Origin: Deltaproteobacteria bacterium HGW-Deltaproteobacteria-8
Lineage (GTDB): Bacteria > Desulfobacterota > Desulfovibrionia > Desulfovibrionales > Desulfovibrionaceae
Assembly (NCBI GenBank): GCA_002840405.1
Contig: PHAR01000006.1
Coordinates: forward strand, 1-64,000
Direction: 5' to 3'
Length of the DNA: 64,000 nt
This document shows, in pieces, positions 17,022 through 25,677 of the stretch. The position numbers were made by a program, and so were the translations under genes. The notes below the pieces were generated by a model. It saw nothing but the letters and a program-made list of their open reading frames with translations, did not search any database and was not told where the DNA came from. The number at the start of each line of letters is the position of its first letter. The stretch's first letter is position 1.

Positions 17022-18206
17022 ATGAAAGCGATGACCATCAAAGTGTTGGTGGCGGTCCTGGCCCTCGCCCTGGGAGCCTTTGCGCTCATGGGCTGCGGCA
17101 CGGACAGCAACGTGATCAAGATCGGCTTCAACCTGGAACTTACCGGCGACATCCCGAAGGTCGGCGAGGCCTCCAAGTTCGCCGCCGAAATGCTCAAGGA
17201 AGACATCAATTCCAAGGGCGGCCTGGACGTGGGCGGCAAGAAGTACAAGCTCGAGTTCGTCTACCAGGACAACGAGGCCAAGGCTGACAGCGCCGTCAAC
17301 GCCGCGCTCAAGCTCATCACCCAGGACAACGTCGTGGCCATCATCGGCCCCAACTCCTCCAAGCAGGCCATCCCCGCTGGCGGCGCCTGCAACGACAACC
17401 AGACCCCCATGGTCAGCCCCTGGTCGACCAACCCCGACACCACCAAGGACCGCCCCTGGGTCTTCCGCGCCGCCTTCCTCGACCCCTTCCAGGGTCCGGT
17501 GGCCGCGAACTTCGCCGCCAAGCAGTTTGGCGCCAAGACCGCTGCGGTGCTCTTTGACATCGCCAACGATTACTCCAAGGGCCTGGCCGAGATCTTCAAG
17601 GTCGAATGGGAGAAGAAGAGCGGCGCTGGCACCGTGGTGGCTTTCGAGTCCCACGGCACCAAGGACCAGGACTTCTCGGCCCAGCTGACCAAGATCGTGG
17701 CCGCCAAGCCCGACTTCATCTTCGTTCCCGACAACTACAATCAGGTCGCCCTGATCATCAAGCAGGCCCACGACCTGGGCTACAAGGGCCCCTTCATGGG
17801 TTCCGACGCCTGGGGCTCTGCTGAGCTCATGACCCTGTGCGGCAAGGACTGCATCGGCCAGTTCTTCAGCACCCACTATGCCGCTGCTGGCGCCCAGGGC
17901 GCGACCAAGGAATTCATCGACCGCTACACCACCAAGTACAAGTACGTGCCGGACGACGTGGCCGCCCTGACCTGGGACGCCACCCGCCTCGTGCTCCAGG
18001 CCGTGCAGGAAGCCGGCAAGGTCGAGAAGGACATCAAGGCCGAGCGCAAGATCGTGCGTGACGCCCTGGCCAACATCAAGGAATTCGCGGGCATCACTGG
18101 CACCATGAAGTTCCATGGCACCGGCGACCCCGACAAGTGCGCCGTGGTTGTGCAGATCAGCCCCGAGGGCAAGTTCGAGTTCAAGGAATCCGTCTGCCCC
18201 CAGTAG
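17022..18206 (+). CDS. livK: Branched-chain amino acid ABC transporter substrate-binding protein
   Basis: A 394-residue exported protein with a lipobox-like signal (FALMGC, Cys25), so probably a lipoprotein in the inner membrane or periplasm. IKIGFNLELTGDIPKVGEASKFAAEM is the standard LivK opening, and IGPNSSKQAIPAGG and FVPDNYNQVALIIKQAHDLGY follow the family pattern. It binds Leu/Ile/Val-type ligands and delivers them to LivHM. The start at 17022 has GGAGGA at 17010-17015. A strong hairpin separates it from livH. Confidence 0.93.
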   Translation: MKAMTIKVLVAVLALALGAFALMGCGTDSNVIKIGFNLELTGDIPKVGEASKFAAEMLKEDINSKGGLDVGGKKYKLEFVYQDNEAKADSAVNAALKLITQDNVVAIIGPNSSKQAIPAGGACNDNQTPMVSPWSTNPDTTKDRPWVFRAAFLDPFQGPVAANFAAKQFGAKTAAVLFDIANDYSKGLAEIFKVEWEKKSGAGTVVAFESHGTKDQDFSAQLTKIVAAKPDFIFVPDNYNQVALIIKQAHDLGYKGPFMGSDAWGSAELMTLCGKDCIGQFFSTHYAAAGAQGATKEFIDRYTTKYKYVPDDVAALTWDATRLVLQAVQEAGKVEKDIKAERKIVRDALANIKEFAGITGTMKFHGTGDPDKCAVVVQISPEGKFEFKESVCPQ

Positions 18207-18226
18207 ACGGCTAGCTATTGTGCGCG

Positions 18227-18264
18227 GCGGGGACCCCTGGTGGTCCCCGCCCGCATTGTTTTAT
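18227..18264 (+). terminator. Hairpin between livK and livH (attenuator or partial terminator)
   Basis: GCGGGGACC (18227-18235) and GGTCCCCGC (18242-18250) form a perfect nine-pair stem, followed shortly by ATTGTTTTATTC. A leaky terminator here would give more binding protein than permease, a common arrangement in ABC operons. Confidence 0.65.
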
Positions 18265-18352
18265 TCAGCGGGCCAAAACATGGTGGCTTCCCGGACCGGT
18301 CCGGGGGCCGGGCAAGGTCCGCTCAAGCACTCCCCAAGGCAAGGTGTCCCCG

Positions 18353-19273
18353 GTGGAATTCTTTCAGCATGTATTGAACGCGTTGCAGTTTGGCAGCTTT
18401 TACGCCCTCATCGCCCTGGGCTACACCCTGGTGTACGGCGTGTTGCGCCTGATCAACTTCGCCCACGGTGACATCTTCATGGTCGGCGCGTACATCGCCT
18501 ATTTCGTGGCCGTGCTGCTGCTCGGCGGCGAGGGCATGTCCGGCCTGGGTGTTTCGCCCGGCGTGGCCCTGGCCATCACCGTGCCCGCCACCATGATCCT
18601 GACGTCGCTGGTGGGCGTGACGCTTGAGCGCACCATGTACCGCCCGCTTCGGCGCAAGGGCGCGGACAGGCTCTACGTGGTCATCACCGCGCTCATGGCC
18701 GGGCTGATGCTCGAGAACGGCAACCTGGCCCTGCTCGGCGCCAGCCGCAAGAGCTTCCCCGAGCTGCTGCACAAGGTCATCTGGACCTTTGGCAACGTGT
18801 CCGTGACCAACCTCAAGGTCATCGTCGTGGTGGCCGCCATCGTGGTCTTCGTGCTGCTGGAGTTCATCGTCAGCAAGACCAAGATCGGCATGGCCATGCG
18901 CGGCATCAGTTATGACAAATTTGCCATTCCTCTCATGGGCATCCCGCTGGACACCATCATCGTGTTCACCTTTATCCTGGGCTCGAGCATGGCTGGCCTG
19001 GCCGGCATCCTCTACGCCATGAGCTACCCGATCCTGGAGCCCTACATGGGCGCGCTCATCGGCTGGAAGGCCTTCATCGCGGCGGTTGTCGGCGGCATCG
19101 GCGACATCCGGGGCGCCATCGTGGGCGGGTTCCTGCTCGGCTTCATCGAGATCGGCGTGGTTGCGGTGTTCCCCAGCACCCTGCGCGACCTGTTCGCCTT
19201 CTCGGTTCTGCTTGGCATCCTCTGGCTCAAGCCCACCGGTCTCTTCGGCGTTGCCCAGACCACGAAGATCTAG
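18353..19273 (+). CDS. livH: Branched-chain amino acid ABC transporter permease LivH
   Basis: A ~306-residue membrane protein with the LivH signature FGSFYALIALGYTLVYGVLRLINFAHGDIFMVGA at its N-terminus and the C-terminal EAA-like GWKAFIAAVVGGIGDIRGAIVGGFLLG. I chose GTG at 18353 because the resulting MEFFQHVLNAL start matches the family; GTG at 18344 is an alternative. It is followed by livM after 13 bases. Confidence 0.92.
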   Translation: MEFFQHVLNALQFGSFYALIALGYTLVYGVLRLINFAHGDIFMVGAYIAYFVAVLLLGGEGMSGLGVSPGVALAITVPATMILTSLVGVTLERTMYRPLRRKGADRLYVVITALMAGLMLENGNLALLGASRKSFPELLHKVIWTFGNVSVTNLKVIVVVAAIVVFVLLEFIVSKTKIGMAMRGISYDKFAIPLMGIPLDTIIVFTFILGSSMAGLAGILYAMSYPILEPYMGALIGWKAFIAAVVGGIGDIRGAIVGGFLLGFIEIGVVAVFPSTLRDLFAFSVLLGILWLKPTGLFGVAQTTKI

Positions 19274-19286
19274 CGGTAGATAAGCC

Positions 19287-20300
19287 ATGCAGAAACACAC
19301 CTTCACCATCTCGCTTTTCGCGGGCATCTTCGTGCTCACGGCGCTGGCCCAGTTCGGCGTCATCAACCAGTACCTGCAGTCGGTCATCATGCTCATGGGG
19401 GTGAACATCATCCTCTCGACCAGCCTGAACCTGGTCAACGGCTACATGGGCGAGTTCTCCTGCGGCCACGGCGGCTTCATGTGCGTGGGCGCGTATGTTT
19501 CCTCGGTGGTCACCGTGCTCCTGTTCAGCAAGAACCACATCCTGGGCGCGCCGCTGCTGCCGCCGTCCCTGGCCCTGTTCGCCTTCCCCCTGGCGCTGTT
19601 CGCCGGGGCTGCCGTGGCCGCCGTGGCCGGGCTGGTGGTGGCCATCCCCTCGTTCAAGACACGCGGCGACTACCTTGCCATCATCACGCTCGCAGCCAAC
19701 TACATCGTCATCTCGGCCATCGACAACATGGAGATCATCGGCGGACCGCGCGGCTTCATGGGCATGAACGCCACGGTGCACGGCATGGAGGGCCTGCTGG
19801 ACATCCCCTGGATGCTCCTGTGGGTGCTCTTCGGCACGGTGTTCACCGTCTGGCTGCTCAGGCGCTTCGTCACCTCCACGCTGGGCAAGGGCGTCCCGGC
19901 CATCGCCCAGGACGAGATCGCGGCCGAGATCATGAGTGTGGACACCAACCGCATGAAGCTCATCGCCTTCATGCTTTCCTCCGGCCTGGCTGGCCTGGCT
20001 GGCGGACTGTTCGCGCACATCCTGGGCTACGTGAACCCGCACTCGTTTGACATCATGAAGTCCACCGAGGTCATGGTCATGGTCTACCTGGGCGGCATGG
20101 GCTCGCTCTCGGGGGCCACGCTCTCGGCCGTGCTGTTCACGGTGCTGCTGGAGGTCCTGCGGCCGCTGGAGATCTGGAAGTGGGTGGTCATTCCGCTGCT
20201 CTTGATCCTGCTCATGCAGTTCCGGCCCGAGGGCATCATGGGCAACAAGGAGTTGTCTGACCTGTTCCCCAAGCTGAAAAAGTACTACTCGTTCAAATAG
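19287..20300 (+). CDS. livM: Branched-chain amino acid ABC transporter permease LivM
   Basis: A 337-residue membrane protein with about nine hydrophobic helices. LVNGYMGEFSCGHGGFMCVGAYVSS, IPSFKTRGDYLAIITLAANYIV and YLGGMGSLSGATLSAVLFT are the LivM hallmarks. It pairs with LivH to form the translocation channel. It lies 15 bases before livG. Confidence 0.94.
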   Translation: MQKHTFTISLFAGIFVLTALAQFGVINQYLQSVIMLMGVNIILSTSLNLVNGYMGEFSCGHGGFMCVGAYVSSVVTVLLFSKNHILGAPLLPPSLALFAFPLALFAGAAVAAVAGLVVAIPSFKTRGDYLAIITLAANYIVISAIDNMEIIGGPRGFMGMNATVHGMEGLLDIPWMLLWVLFGTVFTVWLLRRFVTSTLGKGVPAIAQDEIAAEIMSVDTNRMKLIAFMLSSGLAGLAGGLFAHILGYVNPHSFDIMKSTEVMVMVYLGGMGSLSGATLSAVLFTVLLEVLRPLEIWKWVVIPLLLILLMQFRPEGIMGNKELSDLFPKLKKYYSFK

Positions 20301-20315
20301 GTCCCTGGAGAGCTC

Positions 20316-21083
20316 ATGTCGCTGCTTGAAATCAAAGGACTCACCCGACGCTTCGGCGGCCTCATCGCCGTCAACGACTTCAACATCGAGCTTGGCGAGC
20401 GCGAGATGGTGGCCCTCATCGGTCCCAACGGCGCGGGCAAGACCACGGTGTTCAACCTCATCTCCGGGTTCTACCAGCCGAGTGAGGGCGGGATAACCAT
20501 CAACGGCCGCGACACCAAGGGCATGCGTCCGCATCAGGTGACCAGCCTGGGCGTGGCGCGCACCTTCCAGGGCATCCGCCTGTGGGGCGAGATGACCGTG
20601 CTGGACAACATCCGCGTGTCCCAGCATTACCGCGCCGGCTACAGCCTGCTGGACTGCTTTCTGCGCACCAAGAAGTACATGGGCCGCGAGGCCGAGATCG
20701 AGCGCGTCGCCTGGGAACTGCTCGAGGCCATGGATCTCAAGGAGTACGCGCTGGAGCTGCCCAGGAACCTGTCCTACGGTCTGCAGCGCCGCGTGGAGAT
20801 CGCCCGGGCCATGAGCCTCAAGCCCTCGCTGCTGCTGCTCGACGAGCCCGCTGCTGGCCTGAACTCCTCCGATGTTGAGGGGCTGATCAAGCTGGTGCGC
20901 TGGATCCACGACACCTTCCCGGTGACCATCTGGATGATCGAGCACCAGATGAAGGTGGTCATGAGCCTGTGCACGCGCATCAAGGTCGTGGACTTCGGCG
21001 CCACCATCGCCGACGGCAGCCCTGAAGAGATCCAGAACAACCACGCGGTCATCAAAGCCTATCTGGGAGACGACACGATTTGA
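20316..21083 (+). CDS. livG: Branched-chain amino acid ABC transporter ATP-binding protein LivG
   Basis: A 255-residue ATPase with Walker A IGPNGAGKTT, the LivG-type segment GVARTFQGIRLWGEMTVLDNI, a signature region LSYGLQRRVEIARAM (Tyr-Gly instead of Gly-Gly, usual in LivG) and Walker B LLLLDEPAAGLN. It overlaps livF by four bases. Confidence 0.95.
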   Translation: MSLLEIKGLTRRFGGLIAVNDFNIELGEREMVALIGPNGAGKTTVFNLISGFYQPSEGGITINGRDTKGMRPHQVTSLGVARTFQGIRLWGEMTVLDNIRVSQHYRAGYSLLDCFLRTKKYMGREAEIERVAWELLEAMDLKEYALELPRNLSYGLQRRVEIARAMSLKPSLLLLDEPAAGLNSSDVEGLIKLVRWIHDTFPVTIWMIEHQMKVVMSLCTRIKVVDFGATIADGSPEEIQNNHAVIKAYLGDDTI

Positions 21084-21814
21084 ACACGCTGCTTGAAGTC
21101 AAGAACCTCAAGGTTCGCTACGGCAACATCGAGGCCCTGCACGGCATCTCCTTCAAAGTGGACGAGGGCGAGATCGTTACCTTGATCGGCGCCAACGGCG
21201 CGGGCAAGTCCACCACGCTTTTGTCCATCTGCCGCCTGCCGCCCCCGGAGGCCCCGCGCGTCATCGAAGGCGATATTTTGTACAAGGGCCAGAGCATCCT
21301 GAATGTTCCGCCGCACAAGATCGTCAGCGACCTGAACATGGCGCTCGTGCCCGAGGGCAGAAGGATCTTCGGCAACCTCACGGTGGATGAGAACCTGAAG
21401 CTCGCCACCTACGCCCGCACGGACGGAAGCGAGGCCGTTGATCGCGACTTCGAGCGCGTGTTCACGCTGTTCCCGCGCCTGGCCGAGCGCCGCAAGCAGC
21501 GCAGCGAGTCGCTCTCCGGCGGCGAGCAGCAGATGCTGGCCCTGGGCCGCGCGCTCATGAGCAAGTGCAGCTTCATCATGCTCGACGAGCCCAGCATGGG
21601 CCTGGCCCCGCTTCTGATGTACGACATGTTCCGCACGCTCAAGGTGCTGAACCAGGAGGGCATGACCATCCTGCTCATCGAGCAGAACGCCAACCTGGCC
21701 CTGCGCTTCGCCCACCGGGGCTACGTGCTGGACACCGGCGAGATCGTGGCCCAGGGCTCCAGCGAGGAGCTTTTGGCCGACCCGGAAGTGAAGAAGGCCT
21801 ACCTCGGCGGATAG
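21080..21814 (+). CDS. livF: Branched-chain amino acid ABC transporter ATP-binding protein LivF
   Basis: A 244-residue ATPase with Walker A IGANGAGKST, signature LSGGEQQMLALGRALM, Walker B FIMLDEPSMGLAP and the LivF-typical NMALVPEGRRIFGNLTVDENL. It starts with TTG at 21080, overlapping the livG stop (TTGA), and ends the operon before a strong terminator. Confidence 0.94.
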   Translation: MNTLLEVKNLKVRYGNIEALHGISFKVDEGEIVTLIGANGAGKSTTLLSICRLPPPEAPRVIEGDILYKGQSILNVPPHKIVSDLNMALVPEGRRIFGNLTVDENLKLATYARTDGSEAVDRDFERVFTLFPRLAERRKQRSESLSGGEQQMLALGRALMSKCSFIMLDEPSMGLAPLLMYDMFRTLKVLNQEGMTILLIEQNANLALRFAHRGYVLDTGEIVAQGSSEELLADPEVKKAYLGG

Positions 21815-21854
21815 GAATGGCCTGGCGGAAACGTCGGTTTGCTGAAATTGTGAG

Positions 21855-21880
21855 GGGGAGTTTTGCTCCCCCTTTTTTTG
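21855..21880 (+). terminator. Rho-independent terminator of the liv operon
   Basis: GGGGGAG-TTTTG-CTCCCCC followed by seven T residues, forty bases after the livF stop. Confidence 0.93.
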
Positions 21881-22109
21881 CGCCGAAGAATCCGTGCGGC
21901 TAGCGTGGGGCATCCACCTCGGCCAAGGCCTCGCGCACGCCCCTTGGCTCTGGCGGCGCAGCCGGATTGCGGCTGGTGGAGCTGGCCCGGGCCTGCGGCG
22001 CTGGCGCAGGCTGAGCCCCGCCTCCTTGTCTCTGCAATTGCGCCAGCGCAGGCCAGCTCCTTGATCTTTTGCGGGTATTTGATACTCGTTTAGGAAACCG
22101 GAGGCACCC

Positions 22110-24098
22110 ATGCGCCGATTCGCCCTGCTTCTGCCCATCGTCCTCGTCCTGCTTCTGGTCGGTGTCTCCCAGGCCCGTGCCGAGCGACGCATTGCCCTGG
22201 TCATCGGCAACGCGGCCTACCCCAATGCCCCGCTCAAAAATCCGGTCAACGACGCCCGCGACATGGCTGCGGCCTTGCGCGGCCTGGGCTTTGAGGTCAT
22301 CGCGCGTGAGAACGCAAGCCTGGCCCAGATGGAGGGCGCGGTGAAAGAGTTCTGGGACCGGCTCAAGCGCGGCGGGGCCGGACTGTTCTACTTCGCCGGG
22401 CACGGCCTGCAGGTGAACGGCCGCAACTACCTGGTGCCTGTTGACGCCAAACTCTCGGCCGAGCAGGACGCCAAGTACAAGTGCATGGACGCTGGCCTCG
22501 TTCTGGGGCGCATGGAGAACGCGGGCAACGAGTTGAACATCGTCATCCTGGATGCCTGCCGCAACAATCCCTTTGCCCGGTCCTGGCGCAGCGCGGATGT
22601 GGGCCTGGCCAAGATGGACGCGCCCAAGGGCTCCATCATCGCCTATGCCACAGCCCCGGACTCTGTGGCGGCCGATGGCGCGGGCAAGAACGGCCTGTAC
22701 ACGGAGAAGCTGCTCCGGGCCATGCGCGTGCCCGGCCAGCCTGTGGAGCAGATGTTCAAGCGCGTGCGCGACGAGGTCATGCGCGCCACCAAGGACAAGC
22801 AGGTGCCCTGGGAGTCCACCAGCCTGCGCGGGGATTTTTACTTCTCGCCGGGGGCGGGCGCTCCGGCCCTTGCGGTCGCGGCAGCCCCGCCCTCTGCGCC
22901 GCCGGCTTCGCCGGAGCAGGCCCTGGCCCCAGCGCCCAAGGAAACGCCGAAGGCGGCCCTGGCGCCGCAGCTGGACCTGAGGCAGCGGCTCGCCGGAAAA
23001 TACGCGGAGGCCGGGGCCGACACGGGCAAGAACGGCCTGATCTTCGATTTCGCGCTCAAGGGCGACGACATGGTCGGCACGCCGAGCGGCTGGACGGGTG
23101 GTGTTTCTCCCGTGGGCATCAGCGATGTGCGCGTGGACGAAAACGCGCTGGCCTTCCGCTTCATCTACAAGAAGGGCCTGTTCGGCATCGCGGGCACCAC
23201 GTACACGGATTATACCTGCGACCTCTCGGGCGACCTGAACGTCATCCCCATGACCTACCTGACCGAGTCCGGCAACACGGGCAAGGCGCGGCTCATCCGG
23301 CTGAAGGGGGCAGGATCCAGGCCCCTGCAGCAGTTGGCCATGGCCTCCCCTCCAAAGCAGGCCCCGCCAGCCCCGGCGGAGGAGCACAAGGCCGGCGACA
23401 CCTGGACCGACCCGGCGACGGGCATGGAGTTCGTCTGGGTGCCACAAGGGTGTTTCCAGATGGGAACAGCTGAGGGCAGGGCCGATGAAAGTCCTGTACA
23501 TGAGGTCTGCCTGTCCGGGTTTTGGCTGGGGCGTTTTGAATTGACTCAGGGACAGTGGGCCAAGGTCATGGGTAATAACCCGTCCTTCACGCAAGGGTCT
23601 GCGGGAGGAGGCCCCACCTATCCACTGGAGCGCGTATCCTGGAATGACGCCAAAGCATTTATCGCCCGGATCAACATGGCTGGAGTCGGGAGGTTTCGCC
23701 TCCCCACGGAGGCGGAGTGGGAGTATGCCTGCCGGAGTGGCGGGAAGGAAGAGAAGTACGGCGGCGGAAACGATCCCGACCTCGTGGCTTGGCACTCGCA
23801 GTCGGTCATGGGATTCGGGGGGGGGACGCACCCGGTGGGAACCAAGGTCCCCAATGCGTTGGGCCTGTTCGACATGAGCGGCAATGTCTGGGAATGGGTG
23901 GAGGATGTGTATGATGCCCAGGCTTATAGTCGGCATTCGCGGCAGAACCCTGTCGTCACCGAGGGCGGTCCAAACCGGGTGAATCGTGGGGGGAGCTGGT
24001 TTTATGGTCCTGAGCGTGCGCGTTGCGCCAACCGGGACAGCAACCCTCCGACCTTCAAACATTATACCTTGGGCTTCCGCCTCGTGCGCATCCCATAG
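22110..24098 (+). CDS. Secreted caspase-like peptidase fused to an FGE/C-lectin-fold domain
   Basis: A 662-residue exported protein. After a signal peptide (residues 1-24), a C14-type caspase domain carries RIALVIGNAAYPNAPLKNPVNDA, catalytic His98 in FYFAGHGL and Cys150 in ILDACRNNPF. A proline/alanine linker (~255-285) and a small beta-rich middle domain follow. From about 430 to the end is a formylglycine-generating-enzyme-like (SUMF1) domain: MEFVWVPQGCFQMGT, RLPTEAEWEYACRSGG, GNVWEWVEDVY and RGGSWFYGPERARCANRDSN. I do not see the paired cysteines of true FGE, so this domain is likely a binding module. Its codon usage is less GC-biased than the peptidase part, hinting at a separate origin. 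Confidence 0.87.
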   Translation: MRRFALLLPIVLVLLLVGVSQARAERRIALVIGNAAYPNAPLKNPVNDARDMAAALRGLGFEVIARENASLAQMEGAVKEFWDRLKRGGAGLFYFAGHGLQVNGRNYLVPVDAKLSAEQDAKYKCMDAGLVLGRMENAGNELNIVILDACRNNPFARSWRSADVGLAKMDAPKGSIIAYATAPDSVAADGAGKNGLYTEKLLRAMRVPGQPVEQMFKRVRDEVMRATKDKQVPWESTSLRGDFYFSPGAGAPALAVAAAPPSAPPASPEQALAPAPKETPKAALAPQLDLRQRLAGKYAEAGADTGKNGLIFDFALKGDDMVGTPSGWTGGVSPVGISDVRVDENALAFRFIYKKGLFGIAGTTYTDYTCDLSGDLNVIPMTYLTESGNTGKARLIRLKGAGSRPLQQLAMASPPKQAPPAPAEEHKAGDTWTDPATGMEFVWVPQGCFQMGTAEGRADESPVHEVCLSGFWLGRFELTQGQWAKVMGNNPSFTQGSAGGGPTYPLERVSWNDAKAFIARINMAGVGRFRLPTEAEWEYACRSGGKEEKYGGGNDPDLVAWHSQSVMGFGGGTHPVGTKVPNALGLFDMSGNVWEWVEDVYDAQAYSRHSRQNPVVTEGGPNRVNRGGSWFYGPERARCANRDSNPPTFKHYTLGFRLVRIP

Positions 24099-24243
24099 CC
24101 CGCGCGCAACCTGGACCGGGGCAAGCCCCCTTCGTTCCTTTCCGCACAAGACTTGCCAATTCCCCTGGCGGGGTTATAGTTATGGCCTCGCGCGGCGATT
24201 TTCGCCGCCGTGCAAGCGCACAGCGCAAGGAATCATATCCGCC

Positions 24244-25446
24244 ATGCCCCGCAGCAAGAAAATTTCGCCTCAGGCAGCCAAGGCCTGCCCGGCCCGGCCC
24301 CAGCCCATCCGCCAGGAGCTGATGGACATCATGGCCGCGGCCCCGGCCCCGGTGCGCCACGCCCTGGGTGATCTCATGGGGTCCGTCAAGGCCGGGCTCG
24401 TTGCCGCAAACCAGACGCCCAAGTTTGTCGACGGCCGGGCCCGCGTCTATGACTGGCGCAACCTGCTGCCCATGCTGACCGACATCCGCGCCAAGCTCGA
24501 CAAGCCCGTGACCGCCCGACTGCGCCGCCGGGGCAAGGCCAAGGCCGAACTGGCCAGTCTGGACGGGAAGTTCACCCTCTTGCGCCGCGCGCATGAGCGC
24601 ATGTCGCTCATGGTCGAGATCACCTATGCGCTCGTCAACGTTGGCGGCGAGTTCCAGACGCCCGAAGAGGTGCTGGAGCAGAGCGCCGAGGTGCTCATCG
24701 AGCTCCTTGAGGCCGACCTCTTTGTCTGCCGCCTGCGCGACGAGTATGAGGAATGGGTCAACGTGGCCGCCAACACCCAGCACGGAACGAGCACGCCCAT
24801 TCTGGTGCGGTCCATGGAGGAGAGCATCCCCGGCCACCCGGTGATGCAGGCCGTGGCCAGCAAGAAGTGGAGCTATGTGCTCTCCAACAACCTCATGAGT
24901 TCCGAGCGCGGCGGCGAATCGTACGACTGCGTCGCCTTTCAGGAGGGCTACCGCTCGCGCCTGGCCTTCATCCTGCGCGGGCACGACACCCGGCCCTTTG
25001 GCCTGATCATGCTCTACTCGCGCGCGGAGGACTTCTTCAGCGGCTACGACCACCAGTTCCTGGCCGACTGCTCGCGCATCGTGTCCCTCACCGTGGGCTC
25101 GCGCCTGGAGGTGGGCCGCGACGCCCTGGCCAAGGCCTCGGGCGGCATGGCCCACGTGGGCAACAATGCCCTGTCGGTCATCAAGAACTGCCTGGAGCTG
25201 GTCAAGGAGGACCTGGAGGCGGGCATCAAGGCCGGGGCCGTGCCGGTGCTGCGCGAGTTCCGCGCCTCCTTTGACCTGGCGCGCGAGATCGAGCTCATCG
25301 GCTGCGCGCTCGGCGGGGCCGAGCGACTGCGCGGGGCCATCGCCAACCTGCTGGACGCCGTGGACCACCCGCGCATCATGCACTACATCCGGGGCGAGGA
25401 AGTGCTCGACCTGGACCCCAACGGCTCCCCCGGCAAGGACAGCTAG
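24244..25446 (+). CDS. GAF-domain protein with orphan HisKA-like helix
   Basis: A 400-residue cytoplasmic protein. Residues ~120-285 form a GAF-like sensor domain (LMVEITYALVNVGGEFQTPEEV at the start). Residues ~297-345 hold GGMAHVGNNALSVIKNCLEL, which resembles the H-box helix of hybrid-type histidine kinases (His at about 304). No HATPase domain follows; the protein ends with a short helical and polar tail. It may be a phosphotransfer or dimerisation remnant that needs a kinase in trans. The start at 24244 is the first ATG past the intergenic gap. No partner is evident. Confidence 0.72.
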   Translation: MPRSKKISPQAAKACPARPQPIRQELMDIMAAAPAPVRHALGDLMGSVKAGLVAANQTPKFVDGRARVYDWRNLLPMLTDIRAKLDKPVTARLRRRGKAKAELASLDGKFTLLRRAHERMSLMVEITYALVNVGGEFQTPEEVLEQSAEVLIELLEADLFVCRLRDEYEEWVNVAANTQHGTSTPILVRSMEESIPGHPVMQAVASKKWSYVLSNNLMSSERGGESYDCVAFQEGYRSRLAFILRGHDTRPFGLIMLYSRAEDFFSGYDHQFLADCSRIVSLTVGSRLEVGRDALAKASGGMAHVGNNALSVIKNCLELVKEDLEAGIKAGAVPVLREFRASFDLAREIELIGCALGGAERLRGAIANLLDAVDHPRIMHYIRGEEVLDLDPNGSPGKDS

Positions 25447-25630
25447 GCCTGATCCGGGCTGTTTTTGCCCGCCTTCTCTTGCTGCCGACCAGCTCCTCCG
25501 CGCGGTTCTGCCTGCCCGGGCCAACCGCGCGGGCACACCCCATCCTCACGACTGTTCCGCCGTGCGCCCTGCCGCTGGCGGGCTTGCGACGGCAGAACTT
25601 TGCTCTCATGCACGCGCACCCGGCGGACAC

Positions 25631-25656
25631 AAAAAAGGCGGGGTCGCCCCCGCCTT
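25631..25656 (-). terminator. Terminator of the mac-type operon
   Basis: Read leftward, AAGGCGGGG-GCGA-CCCCGCC followed by six T residues, about twenty bases after the permease stop codon. Confidence 0.9.
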
Positions 25657-25677
25657 GAATTCCAGTCAGGCCCAGGT

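Noticed and set aside
23900-24243. Diversity-generating retroelement at the caspase-FGE gene
   Set aside because: No reverse transcriptase, no template repeat and no accessory gene seen in the window; only the fold resemblance remains.
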